Shown here: piece after piece, positions 8,334 through 16,520 of the stretch | Position numbering within the stretch: the first letter of the stretch is position 1 | Layout: each line of letters starts with the position of its first letter | Origin: DATKJS01 sp050015275 | GTDB taxonomy: Bacteria; Acidobacteriota; Aminicenantia; Aminicenantales; Saccharicenantaceae | Assembly: GCA_050015275.1 (NCBI GenBank) | Contig: JBEKBS010000021.1 | Coordinates: forward strand, 1 to 48,416 | DNA: 48,416 nt | Direction of reading: 5' to 3' | Position numbers and translations under genes: made by a program | The notes under the pieces: generated by a model | What the model saw: only the letters and a program-made list of their open reading frames with translations | Databases searched by the model: none | Told to the model about the DNA's origin: nothing

Positions 8334-10008
8334 GGCCGACGCCTTCCTGCGGATGATCCGCCGTTCCCAGCGCGGACGGTTGAAGATCTATCTCGGCTAC
8401 TCGGCCGGCGTCGGCAAGACCTACCAGATGCTCCAGGAAGGCCACCGGCTCAAGGCCGAGGGCCTCGACGTCGTCATCGGACTTTTGGAGACGCACGGCC
8501 GCGCCGACATCGCCAGGCTGGCCCAGGGCCTCGAGGTCGTCCCGAGGCGAGCCCAGGACTACCACGGCATCACGGTCGAAGAGATGGATGTGGACGCGAT
8601 CCTGGCCCGCAAGCCCCAGGTCTCGCTCATCGACGAACTCGCCCACACCAACATCCCGGGAAGCCGGAATGCCAGGAGATATGAGGACGTCCAGGACATC
8701 CTGGCGGCCGGCATCCACGTCATCAGCACCCTGAACGTCCAGCACCTCGAGAGCCTTTACAACGTCGTGGAGAACGCCGTCGGGGTCAAGGTCCGTGAGC
8801 GGCTTCCGGATTCCATCCTCGCCGAAGCGGACGAGATCGTCGATGTCGACCTGGCGACGGCGGACCTCCGGAGGCGCCTCGAGGAAGGGAAGATCTACCC
8901 GGCAGAGCGCATCGAAACGGCCATGGCCAACTTCTTCACGCCGTCCAACCTGGAAAAGCTCCGCGAGCTCACCCTCCGCGAACTGGCCTCGCAGATCGAC
9001 CTGCGGCGGCGCGAAGCCCAGGGCGAGGACGGCGGGGCCTCGTCGGACCAGATCATGGTTTGCCTGAGCTCCCACGGGCCCAACAGCGAAAAACTGCTGC
9101 GCTACGGATCCCGGGTGGCGGGCAAATTTAACCGGAACTGGTATGCGGTTTATGTGCAGACCCCGGCCGAAGAGGCCACGGTCATCGACGCCGGGACCCA
9201 GCGCCATCTCTCGGAAACATTGACTCTGGCCAAGCAGCTCGGCGCCGTGGTCTTCACCTACAAGGGAGAGGATATCGCCGACACGATCCTCCGGTTCGCC
9301 AGGGAATACCGCGTGGGCCATATCGTCGTGGGCAAGGCCCGTCCGAGGCCGTTATGGAAAAGGATCGGCCGCAATAAGGCGGTCGTCGAAGATCTGATCA
9401 AAAACTCCAGAGGCGCCACGATCATCGTCCTGGACACCTGCGAGGATCTACCTGTCGACGTACGGCCGCAGCCCGAAATCCCCGAGGAGGAGACGGTTTC
9501 TGTCCCGGCCGCCGGGTCCGGGACCCAGGCAGCCGACCGTTCCCTGTTGAGCCAATGGATCTCGCCTCAGCGGATCGCCATCTGGGCCGATCTCGTGGAG
9601 AAGACGTCCGTTCTCCGGACACTGGCCGCGACGTTCGGACGAGCGGACGGAATCGAGGACCAGGAAGCCCTTTTCGGCTCCATCATGAAGCGGGAAGAGC
9701 AAGGCTCGACGTTTTTCAACGAGGGAGTGGCCTTCCCCCATGTCCGCGTGGACGGACTGCCCGCTCCGGCCGTCGCCTTGGGTTTGACCAAAGAGGGGGT
9801 CTCCGATGTCGCGACGGACAAACCCATCGAGCTCGTCTTCCTCATCCTGTCTCCGGCTGAGGCTCCCGAGACCCAGGTTAAGCTTTTGGGTTTGACGAGC
9901 CGGGCTGCGCAGAGCAGGCACCTGATGCAAGCCCTCCGGTCGGCCATGACGTCCGAGGAAGCCCTGAGGGCCATCCAGGAATGGGAAGCGCGGGAAGCTC
10001 AGGGCTGA
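8317..10008 (+). CDS. kinase-less KdpD-like sensor: KdpD N-domain, USP domain and PTS EIIA domain
   Basis: This 563-residue protein begins with the cytoplasmic KdpD domain: Walker A GYSAGVGKT (26-34) and the family motif LIDELAHTN. A universal-stress-protein domain follows (about 245-370). Instead of the transmembrane and histidine kinase domains of KdpD, it ends in a PTS EIIA type 2 (PtsN-like) domain, about 410-555. That domain has the phospho-histidine motif EGVAFPHV with H475. In E. coli, dephosphorylated EIIA-Ntr binds KdpD and stimulates it (established); here the partner domain is fused. The kinase role has probably moved to the KinB-like protein at the operon's start. No helices are predicted, so it should be cytosolic. 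No kdpE is nearby. Confidence 0.9.
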   Translation: MMPEDRADAFLRMIRRSQRGRLKIYLGYSAGVGKTYQMLQEGHRLKAEGLDVVIGLLETHGRADIARLAQGLEVVPRRAQDYHGITVEEMDVDAILARKPQVSLIDELAHTNIPGSRNARRYEDVQDILAAGIHVISTLNVQHLESLYNVVENAVGVKVRERLPDSILAEADEIVDVDLATADLRRRLEEGKIYPAERIETAMANFFTPSNLEKLRELTLRELASQIDLRRREAQGEDGGASSDQIMVCLSSHGPNSEKLLRYGSRVAGKFNRNWYAVYVQTPAEEATVIDAGTQRHLSETLTLAKQLGAVVFTYKGEDIADTILRFAREYRVGHIVVGKARPRPLWKRIGRNKAVVEDLIKNSRGATIIVLDTCEDLPVDVRPQPEIPEEETVSVPAAGSGTQAADRSLLSQWISPQRIAIWADLVEKTSVLRTLAATFGRADGIEDQEALFGSIMKREEQGSTFFNEGVAFPHVRVDGLPAPAVALGLTKEGVSDVATDKPIELVFLILSPAEAPETQVKLLGLTSRAAQSRHLMQALRSAMTSEEALRAIQEWEAREAQG

Positions 10009-10012
10009 ACGT

Positions 10013-10031
10013 CCGGCGCCGCTGACGCCGG
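10013..10031. terminator. GC-rich hairpin between the convergent kdp and ybaK ends
   Basis: CCGGCG (10013-10018) pairs with CGCCGG (10026-10031) across a 7-base loop, exactly in the gap between the two convergent stop codons. There is no T-tract on either side, so it is at best a weak terminator or an mRNA-end stabilising hairpin. Confidence 0.3.
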
Positions 10032-10517
10032 CTAGGGGGTAGCGACGCGGACGGGCGCCGGGTTGAGGATCTTGGCCAGCTCTTTCGGGTCGATCCCGAC
10101 CAGGAACCCCCGCTTGCCGCCGTTGATGTAGATCTTCGGGAGCTCCAGGACCGTCTCCTCGACGTAGACCGGCATCTTCTTGCGCAGGCCGAACGGCGAG
10201 GTCCCGCCGACCATATAGCCGGAATGCCTCTGGGCGGTCTCCGGCGTGCAGGGCTGGACCGTCTTGACGCCGAGCGTCCGGGCCAGCTCCTTGGTCGAGA
10301 CCTCGCGATCGCCGTGCATGAGGACGACGAAGGGACGCTTGGCATCGTCCTCCATGACCAGCGTCTTGATGACCAGGTGCTCATCCACGCCGAACTGGGC
10401 GGCGAAGGCCGCCGTCCCCCCCCGCTCGACATAGGGATAGGGATGCTCGGTGAATTCCGCGCCGGCCTGCCTCAGGGCCCGCACGGCCGGCGTCATCGGC
10501 GTCTTGTCTTTAGACAT
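10032..10517 (-). CDS. ybaK: YbaK/EbsC-type aminoacyl-tRNA deacylase
   Basis: This 161-residue single-domain protein belongs to the YbaK/ProX family, which clears Cys-tRNA(Pro) and similar mischarged tRNAs. Motifs seen: the N-terminal TPAVRALRQAG, KTLVMEDD, a KELARTLG segment, GYMVGGTSPFG (the family GG-SPFG loop) and INGGKRGF near the end. Length is normal. GGGAGG precedes the ATG. It begins 18 bases after the stop of the metal exporter gene and is probably cotranscribed with it. Confidence 0.93.
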   Translation of the reverse strand: MSKDKTPMTPAVRALRQAGAEFTEHPYPYVERGGTAAFAAQFGVDEHLVIKTLVMEDDAKRPFVVLMHGDREVSTKELARTLGVKTVQPCTPETAQRHSGYMVGGTSPFGLRKKMPVYVEETVLELPKIYINGGKRGFLVGIDPKELAKILNPAPVRVATP

Positions 10518-10535
10518 GGGCCTCCCCGGCCGTCC

Positions 10536-11966
10536 TCAATGGGCCTCGGGCTCCTCGTGGACGATGACGTGGTCGACCGAGGGGATCTCCTTCCTGATGG
10601 TCTCTTCGATCCGCGTCGAGATCTGGTGGGCCTCGATGATCGGCACGTCGCGGTCGAACCCGCAGTGGAGCGAGACCGCGAGCCTGCCGCCCTGGCGCCG
10701 GACCATGACGTCGTGGCAGCACGACCGGCCGACGATCCCGTCCACGATCCTCCGGACGGTCTCGGCCAGCCCCGATTCCTGGGCCGTGACGTCGACGCCG
10801 CTGCCGACACCCGTCCCCCGCGACTCGATGTGCGTGTTCACCTCCTTGATGGCCGGGATGTCCGTCCGGAGGTCCTGCTCGATGTGGCTGGCCAGCTCGT
10901 GGGCCTGATGAAGGAGAAGATGGTCGTCGACTTCCAGGTGGAGGTCGACATAGAGCTGGCCCCTGTCGTCGTGGACGCTGATGTTATGGGCGGGGATGAG
11001 GTTCCTGTCGGCCACGGCCCGGACCCGCCGGGCGATCGTTTCGCGCTCGCTCTCGCGCGGGTCGGTGTGGACGACGACGTCCGCGGCCGGCGCGACGGCC
11101 TGGATCCGGGCCTCGACCGCCTCGGCGATGGCGTGGGTCAGCTCGAAACTGAGGTTGCGGTCGACTTCGACGTTCATGTCCACGAAGACGCGCGCACCGG
11201 ACCGCCGGACGCGGACCTGGCCCGTCTTGATGACCCCGTCGACGCGGGCGGCCGCGTCGTTGATCTTTTCCGGCAGACCGTCCGGGGCGCTGTCGAGGAG
11301 GGCTTCGACCGTCCGCTTCCCCAGCTTATAACTGACGTAAAGAACGATGAAGGCGACGCCGATGGCAGCGGCCGCGTCGGCTTTTTCTAGGATCGGAGCC
11401 TGCCGGGGCAGGACGTGCCGGCCGAGCCAGACGAGGCCCAGGCCTGCAAGGACGACGGCCGAGCTCCAGACGTCCGTCGAGAAGTGGAGGGCGTCCGCCT
11501 CGAGGGCCTGGCTGTGATGCTTGCGGGCCGTCCTGGACAGCATCCGCGACCGGCTGATGTCGACCGCGATGGAGACGATGACGACGAGAAAGGCCCAGGC
11601 GTTGGGGGTGATCTCGACGTGCCGGACGAAGATCCGGACGACGGCCTCGTAGATGATCCAAACGCAGGTCACGACGAGGAGCAGGGTTTCGATGAGCGCG
11701 GAGAAATTCTCGATCTTGCCGTGGCCATAGGGGTGGGCCACGTCGGCCGGACGGTCGGAGACCCGGACGGCCAGGTAGGTGATGAAGGCGGCGACCAGGT
11801 CCAGGCCCGAATGGGCGGCCTCGGCCAGGATGCCGAGTGACCCCGTCAGGATACCGACGACAATCTTTATCCCGGTCAGGCCCAGGGCCGCGAAGACCGA
11901 GTTCGCGGCGGCGGATTTCTTTTCCTGGACGGACAACTCGATGGCCGCTGGATCGTTGCCGGTCAC
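10536..11966 (-). CDS. cation diffusion facilitator (CDF) metal exporter with extended C-terminus
   Basis: The first 210 residues form a CDF transporter with metal-site pairs H52-xxx-D56 (EAAHSGLD) and H161-xxx-D165 (ALHFSTD), plus HPYGHGKIE between helices. CDF proteins export Zn, Fe, Co or Mn by proton antiport. The usual single cytoplasmic dimerisation domain is followed by further related segments. Residues about 215-300, 300-385 and 390-475 each look like a beta-alpha-beta metallochaperone-type unit with an HTDP, VNTHIE or VIVHEEP ending. Total length is 476 against about 300 for typical members. Translation starts at GTG. Metal specificity cannot be read from the sequence. Confidence 0.9.
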   Translation of the reverse strand: MTGNDPAAIELSVQEKKSAAANSVFAALGLTGIKIVVGILTGSLGILAEAAHSGLDLVAAFITYLAVRVSDRPADVAHPYGHGKIENFSALIETLLLVVTCVWIIYEAVVRIFVRHVEITPNAWAFLVVIVSIAVDISRSRMLSRTARKHHSQALEADALHFSTDVWSSAVVLAGLGLVWLGRHVLPRQAPILEKADAAAAIGVAFIVLYVSYKLGKRTVEALLDSAPDGLPEKINDAAARVDGVIKTGQVRVRRSGARVFVDMNVEVDRNLSFELTHAIAEAVEARIQAVAPAADVVVHTDPRESERETIARRVRAVADRNLIPAHNISVHDDRGQLYVDLHLEVDDHLLLHQAHELASHIEQDLRTDIPAIKEVNTHIESRGTGVGSGVDVTAQESGLAETVRRIVDGIVGRSCCHDVMVRRQGGRLAVSLHCGFDRDVPIIEAHQISTRIEETIRKEIPSVDHVIVHEEPEAH

Positions 11967-12048
11967 GGTGGATCAAGACCTCGGTAGGATCGCCATTTTA
12001 CCACATCCGGCCCCGGCGGGCAAAGGGCGGAAGGGACGCCGCTTCCGG

Positions 12049-12078
12049 TTGACTTTTCGTCCCTCCCTCGTCTATATT
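12049..12078 (+). promoter_or_regulatory. sigma-70-type promoter for cydAB
   Basis: TTGACT (12049-12054) and TATATT (12073-12078) are separated by 18 bases. The start of transcription would fall near 12085, about 65 bases before cydA. The -10 overlaps the -10 of a leftward promoter. Confidence 0.65.
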
Positions 12079-12099
12079 TTGCCCGCCCGGCGACAGCAA
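12071..12099 (-). promoter_or_regulatory. leftward promoter for the CDF-ybaK pair
   Basis: Read on the minus strand, TTGCTG (12099-12094) and TATAGA (12076-12071) are 17 bases apart. It overlaps the cydA promoter at the -10 elements, so the two directions may compete for RNA polymerase. Confidence 0.45.
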
Positions 12100-12148
12100 C
12101 CCACGGTGACGTCCTTTCACGCGGACTCCGGCCGGGAAGGAGGGCTCC

Positions 12149-13486
12149 ATGAGTTCGGTCTTTCTGGCCCGGCTGCAATTCGGGCTCACGGCGGGGTTCC
12201 ACTTCCTCTTCCCGCCGACGACACTCGGACTCACGCTCGTCATCCTCATCCTGGAATCCCTTTACGTGCGCAGGAAGGCCGAGATCTACAAGGATGTCTC
12301 GAGCTTTCTCGTCAGGATCCTGGGCGTCGTGTTCGTCATGGGCGTCGCGACCGGGATCGCCCTCGAGTTCGCCTTCGGCAATAACTGGTCGGCCTACTCG
12401 CGGACGGTCGGCGATATCTTCGGCCCCCCCCTCGCCGCCGAAGGCGTGTTCTCGTTCTTTCTGGAATCCGTTTTCATCGGCATCCTCGTCTTCGGAAGGC
12501 GGCGCGTCTCGCCGAAGACGTACCGGCTTTCGGCCTTCCTCGTCTTTTTCGCCGCCCACCTCTCCGGGCTCTGGATCATCATCGCCAACTCGTGGATGCA
12601 GACTCCGGCCGGATTCAGGATGGAGGCGGGGCGGGCCGTCCTCACGGACTTTTTCCGGGCCGCGCTCAACCCCTCGACCGTGGTCCGTTTCGTCCACACC
12701 ATCCTCGGCGGCTGGATCACCGGGTCGCTCGTGGCAGCGGGGATCGGGGCCTGGTATCTGCTGAGGGGCAGGGTACGGGAGAAGGCCGGCCTCCTTCTCA
12801 AAGTGTCGCTTGCGGTCTTCATCATCGCGGCCGTCCTTCAGCTCGGCAGCGGCCACGCCCACTCGATCCAAGTCACCCGGACCCAGCCGGAAAAGATGGC
12901 CGCTTTCGAGGCGCTCTGGGAGACCCGGACGGGCGCGCCCTTCACGGTCTTCGGGATCCCCGACGAGAAGGCCGAAAAGACGCGCCTGGCCGTCCGCATC
13001 CCCGGGTTGCTCAGCTTTCTGGCCGGCTTCGATACCGAGACCAAAGTCCTCGGCCTCCATGAGTTCCCGAGGGAGGAGCGCCCTCCCGTGTTCTTGCCTT
13101 TCGCGGGCTACCACCTCATGATCCTTTTCGGCCTCCTTTTTATCCTGATGGCAGGCCTGGGGGTCATCCTGTTCGGCCGGAAAAGGCTCCCGGACACCCG
13201 CTGGTACCTCAAGCTCCTGATCTTCGCCATTCCCCTGCCCTTCCTCGCCAACGAATTCGGCTGGATCGCGGCCGAGGTCGGGCGCCAGCCGTGGGCCGTT
13301 TTCAGGGTCCTCAGGACCGCTGACGCCGTGTCCAAGGTCGTTCCGGCCGGTGACATCGTTTTCTCGCTGGCCCTGTTCACGGCCATTTATGCGCTCATCG
13401 CCGCGGCCGGACTCTCGATCATCCTCAAGCTCGCCAGGCACGGGCTCGATGGACCCCCGGCGGCCGGGCCGCAAGGAGGCGCCTGA
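12149..13486 (+). CDS. cydA: cytochrome bd quinol oxidase subunit I
   Basis: CydA carries the hemes and the quinol site of the bd-type oxidase, which reduces O2 with high affinity at the membrane. The 445-residue protein has the axial His motif GFHFLFPP (H18), the heme region FFLESVFIG, the HLSGLWIIIANSWMQTPAGF segment, and GWIAAEVGRQPW near the C-terminus. The Q-loop is short, as in many non-enterobacterial enzymes. GAAGGAGG precedes the ATG. The stop shares one base with the start of cydB. The pair suggests growth under microoxic conditions or oxygen defence. Confidence 0.97.
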   Translation: MSSVFLARLQFGLTAGFHFLFPPTTLGLTLVILILESLYVRRKAEIYKDVSSFLVRILGVVFVMGVATGIALEFAFGNNWSAYSRTVGDIFGPPLAAEGVFSFFLESVFIGILVFGRRRVSPKTYRLSAFLVFFAAHLSGLWIIIANSWMQTPAGFRMEAGRAVLTDFFRAALNPSTVVRFVHTILGGWITGSLVAAGIGAWYLLRGRVREKAGLLLKVSLAVFIIAAVLQLGSGHAHSIQVTRTQPEKMAAFEALWETRTGAPFTVFGIPDEKAEKTRLAVRIPGLLSFLAGFDTETKVLGLHEFPREERPPVFLPFAGYHLMILFGLLFILMAGLGVILFGRKRLPDTRWYLKLLIFAIPLPFLANEFGWIAAEVGRQPWAVFRVLRTADAVSKVVPAGDIVFSLALFTAIYALIAAAGLSIILKLARHGLDGPPAAGPQGGA

Positions 13487-14496
13487 TGGAAACCTGGGAC
13501 TTGCTCCGGAACATCTGGTTCATCCTCGTCGGCGTCCTTCTCGCCGGATATTCCGCCCTGGACGGCTTCGACCTCGGCGTCGGCATCCTCCTTCCTTTTC
13601 TGGCCAAGAACGAAGACGAGAAAAGATCCCTGGTCCGGTCCGTCGGCCCGGTCTGGGACGGGAACGAGGTGTGGCTGCTCACCGGCGGGGGCGCCTTGTT
13701 CGCGGCGTTCCCCCAGGCGTACGCAACTGTCTTCAGCGGCTTCTATCTGGCCCTGATGCTCGTCCTCTTCTCCCTCATCCTGAGGGCCGTTTCGCTCGAG
13801 TTCCGGAGCCACGCCGTCGGGGGCAAAAAGCTCTGGGAGGCGGCCTTCGTGACTGGAAGCTTCGTTCCGGCTTTGCTCTTCGGCGTCGCTGTCGGGAACG
13901 TGGTCGTGGGCATCCCCATCGACGCGGGGATGGAATACGCGGGGAATTTCTTCACCCTCCTCCGGCCGCTGCCGCTCGTCTTCGGCCTGCTCGGGCTGGC
14001 CGCCTTCCTCCTTCATGGGAGCACGTGGGCGGCACTCAAGACCACGGGCGAGCTCCAGGCGCGGGCCAGGAAGATCGGCCGGGCGATGACGGTGGCTCTT
14101 GGGGCGTTATTCTTGATCTCCTTTTTCGCCGTCCGGATCTATCTCCCCGGAGCGCTCAAGAGGGTTCCGGCCTGGACCTTCTCGGCTTTGGTCGTCACGG
14201 CCCTCGTCCTCCTTCGGCCGGTCATCAAAAAGGGGAAGGACGGCCTGGCTTTCGCCCTTTCGTCGGCGGTTTTCCTCTGCCTCTGGGGCGTCGTCGGGGC
14301 CGTCCAATATCCCGCTCTCATCCGGGCGGCCGACCCTTCCCTGAGCCTCACCATCACGAACGCCTCGTCGAGCGCCCTGACTCTCAAGATCATGCTCATC
14401 ATCGCCATCGTCGGGATGCCGCTCGTCATCGCCTACACGGTCTACGCCTTCCGAGTATTCAAGGGGAAAGTCGGCCTCGACGACGCCGGGTACTGA
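13486..14496 (+). CDS. cydB: cytochrome bd quinol oxidase subunit II
   Basis: CydB (336 residues) is the second membrane subunit of the bd oxidase. It has the N-terminal motif YSALDGFDLGVGIL, then GPVWDGNEVWLLTGGGALFAAFP written in pieces: GPVWDGNEVWLL and GGGALFAAFPQAY. About eight hydrophobic helices follow. AGGAGG precedes its ATG, which overlaps the cydA stop as TGATG. No cydX-like small ORF is evident after it; the next 300 bases hold a repeat element instead. Confidence 0.97.
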   Translation: METWDLLRNIWFILVGVLLAGYSALDGFDLGVGILLPFLAKNEDEKRSLVRSVGPVWDGNEVWLLTGGGALFAAFPQAYATVFSGFYLALMLVLFSLILRAVSLEFRSHAVGGKKLWEAAFVTGSFVPALLFGVAVGNVVVGIPIDAGMEYAGNFFTLLRPLPLVFGLLGLAAFLLHGSTWAALKTTGELQARARKIGRAMTVALGALFLISFFAVRIYLPGALKRVPAWTFSALVVTALVLLRPVIKKGKDGLAFALSSAVFLCLWGVVGAVQYPALIRAADPSLSLTITNASSSALTLKIMLIIAIVGMPLVIAYTVYAFRVFKGKVGLDDAGY

Positions 14497-14527
14497 GAGC
14501 GACGGAACCGTCCTAATCTCAGCTTTA

Positions 14528-14733
14528 CCGGGGCGGGGATAAAGGTCATCCGAAAGCCCCCGTAGCGGAGGGGGGAATCCGCCAATCATGAAGAGCTAAA
14601 ACTCATGTCAGATATTTACCAGAAGTGCAGCTCCGAGTTGCTCCGCAGCACTTCTGCCGGTCGCTCCCCAGAATTCGCTCCCTGCCGTTCCCGGGGGCCC
14701 GGGGGATAAGGATGACCTTTATCCCCGCCCCGG
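14528..14733. mobile_element. MITE-like element with perfect 24-bp terminal inverted repeats
   Basis: Bases 14528-14551 and 14710-14733 are perfect reverse complements (starting CCGGGGCGGGGATAAAGG). They bound a 206-bp segment with no ORF. Inside is a second hairpin, CAGAAGTGC (14620-14628) pairing with GCACTTCTG (14648-14656), plus C- and G-rich blocks. Each side is flanked by TTTA-like sequence, but no clear target duplication is seen. It fills most of the gap between cydB (ends 14496) and the next gene (14812). It may be a non-autonomous transposon relic, or a large cruciform or attenuator. The remaining gap (14734-14811) holds AGGAGG for the next gene and a weak -10-like TTATAT. Confidence 0.6.
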
Positions 14734-14811
14734 AATAAACAGCGTTGCATTCCCGCCGCATTTCTTATATGATGCGTTCGAGCGTTCCGACCGAGTCACA
14801 AGGAGGCCTGC

Positions 14812-16377
14812 GTGAAAAAGCTCACCGCCGTTGCCAGCCTGCTCCTCATCGCCTCGATGGCCTCGGCCCAGACGGCCAAGGTCATGAGCGGTTCCTTCGA
14901 CGAGGCGCTGGCCCGGGCCAAAAAGGAAAACAAGCTCATCCTCCTCGATTTCTTCTCGAGTGGCTGAGGGAGCTGTAAACTGCTGGTTCAGCAGTTCTAC
15001 AACAACCCCAAGTACGCCGATTTCCTTAACAATAACGTCGTCCTCTACCGTGCTTCGCGCGGCGACAAAATCGGGGACGCCATCTTCGAGAAGTTCAAGA
15101 TCAACGCGACACCGACGACCCTTTTCGTCGACAAGGACGGCCAGGAAGTGGATTGGATCGTCGGCTACGGCCCGCCGCCCGACAAGTTCCTGGGAAAGGT
15201 CCAGAAATCTTTGAAGGGGATCGACACCTATAAGGCCCTCAACGAGCGCTATGCCAAGGAGCCGAAGAATGTCGAGGTCCTCTACAAGCTCGCCGAGAAG
15301 GACGAGAGCCGCTACTCCCCCGACCTGACCAAGAAGGCCGAAGACCTCTACAAACAGATCGTGGCCCTTGATCCCGAGGGCAAGGCCGGCGCCACCACTT
15401 TCGAATATCTGAAGGCAACCGTGCCCTACACGCAAGCCGCCGAGTACAACCTGGGCCGGATGGTGGCCTTCGGCCGCAAGCCCGACCCGGCGCCGCTGCG
15501 GGCCTTTATCACAAAGTATCCCCAGAGTCCGCTTGTCAAGTCCGCCTACGAATACCTCGGAAATTACTACCAGTACTATGCCGCTAAAGGAGACGCGGCG
15601 AAATTCTTTGACGAATATACCGCGAAGTACCCTCAAGAGGCCTCGGCTCTCAATTCCTATGTCGAGCGGATCATCAAGGACAAGGAGCCTCTCGACAAAG
15701 GCATCGAGCTGGCGGAAAAGACCAAGGAGATCGCCGGGTATCCGCAGAACCCGAACTACCAGCAGAACCTGGCCCAGCTCTATGTCCTCAAAGGCGACCC
15801 CGCCAAGGCCGACGAGGAATACGGCAAGGACTTCATCGAGGGTTACGTTTCGAACGCGGTCTACGCCCTGACCGGCTACGCGAATTTCTGGCTCGAACAA
15901 AACAAAAACCTGGAGAGCGCCGAGTCTGCCGCCGACCTGGCCGTCAAGATGGCCCCCGCCTCCCAATGGTACACTCTCCAGACCGTGGCCGGGATCTACG
16001 TCAAGCTGAACAAGACCGATAAAGCCCTCGCTGTCTACGGGCCCGAGTTCATCAACAAGAACACGGGGGACCAGAGCGTTCTGGCGAGCTACGCGTCCTT
16101 CTGGAGCCGGCAGGAGAAGAACCTCGAGAGCGCCCTGGAGGCCGCCCGGAAATCCGTGGAGCTCACCTCCGATTACTACAACAATTACACGCTGGCGAAC
16201 ATCCTGTTCAAAACGAAGAAGTATGACGAGGCCCTGAAGTCCGCGGAGAAGGCGGTCGAGCTCGTCAGGCCCATGGCCGTGAAATACGAGGGCTTCTCCA
16301 CCCAGCAGTACGAGAAGCTCGTCAAGGACATCAAGGACGCCATCGCCAAGGAGAAGGCCCCGGCGGTCAGGAAGTAG
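14812..16377 (+). CDS. exported thioredoxin-like TPR selenoprotein, Sec at codon 52 (TGA 14965-14967)
   Basis: A GTG start after AGGAGG opens a 521-residue frame interrupted by a single TGA at codon 52. A signal peptide (KKLTAVASLLLIASMASAQ) is followed by a thioredoxin fold: ILLDFFSSG, then the TGA, then GSCK. This makes U-G-S-C in the position of the canonical C-x-x-C. Downstream the fold continues in frame (VLYRASRGD, INATPTTLFVDKDGQEVDWI, including the cis-Pro TPT). Residues about 140-521 are TPR-type helical repeats. The frame and family similarity are intact on both sides of the TGA, which argues against two separate genes. Sec replaces the attacking cysteine, as in known UxxC thioredoxin-like selenoproteins. 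It is probably a periplasmic redox protein. A TGC-to-TGA error is the main alternative. Confidence 0.8.
14978..14996 (+). promoter_or_regulatory. candidate bacterial SECIS hairpin
   Basis: AACTGCTG (14978-14985) pairs perfectly with CAGCAGTT (14989-14996) around a GTT loop, inside the coding sequence. The loop lies 18 bases after the TGA at 14965-14967. Bacterial SECIS elements sit just after the UGA with a small apical loop carrying a GU that SelB recognises (established). The loop here reads G-GUU-C, so a GU is present. It should recruit SelB and charged tRNA-Sec. Confidence 0.65.
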
Positions 16378-16383
16378 CCTCAG

Positions 16384-16421
16384 GAGGGACGGCCCCCCGG
16401 AGGGGACTGTCCCTCTTTTTT
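16384..16421 (+). terminator. intrinsic terminator after the selenoprotein gene
   Basis: GAGGGAC (16384-16390) pairs with GTCCCTC (16409-16415), followed at once by six T (16416-16421). It lies 7 bases after the stop codon and separates this gene from the next promoter. Confidence 0.8.
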
Positions 16422-16429
16422 CACCCCGT

Positions 16430-16458
16430 TTGACTTCCTTCGTCCGGTCCCTTATATT
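16430..16458 (+). promoter_or_regulatory. sigma-70-type promoter for the O-methyltransferase gene
   Basis: TTGACT (16430-16435) and TATATT (16453-16458) are spaced by exactly 17 bases. Transcription would start near 16465, about 55 bases before the ATG. Confidence 0.7.
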
Positions 16459-16520
16459 GGCTTTAGGCGTGGGGCGAGGGTTGTTATCGAGACCCGCCCC
16501 CCTGGGGCTCCCAGGCCGCG

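Noticed and set aside
10224..11390. Long plus-strand frame opposite the CDF exporter
   Set aside because: Shadow frame rich in Asp, Arg and Gly. The minus-strand gene has clear transporter motifs.
15148..16377. A separate gene starting after the TGA at 14965
   Set aside because: This start would cut the thioredoxin fold in half and lacks a ribosome site. The upstream part has the signal peptide and AGGAGG, and the frame is continuous apart from the TGA.
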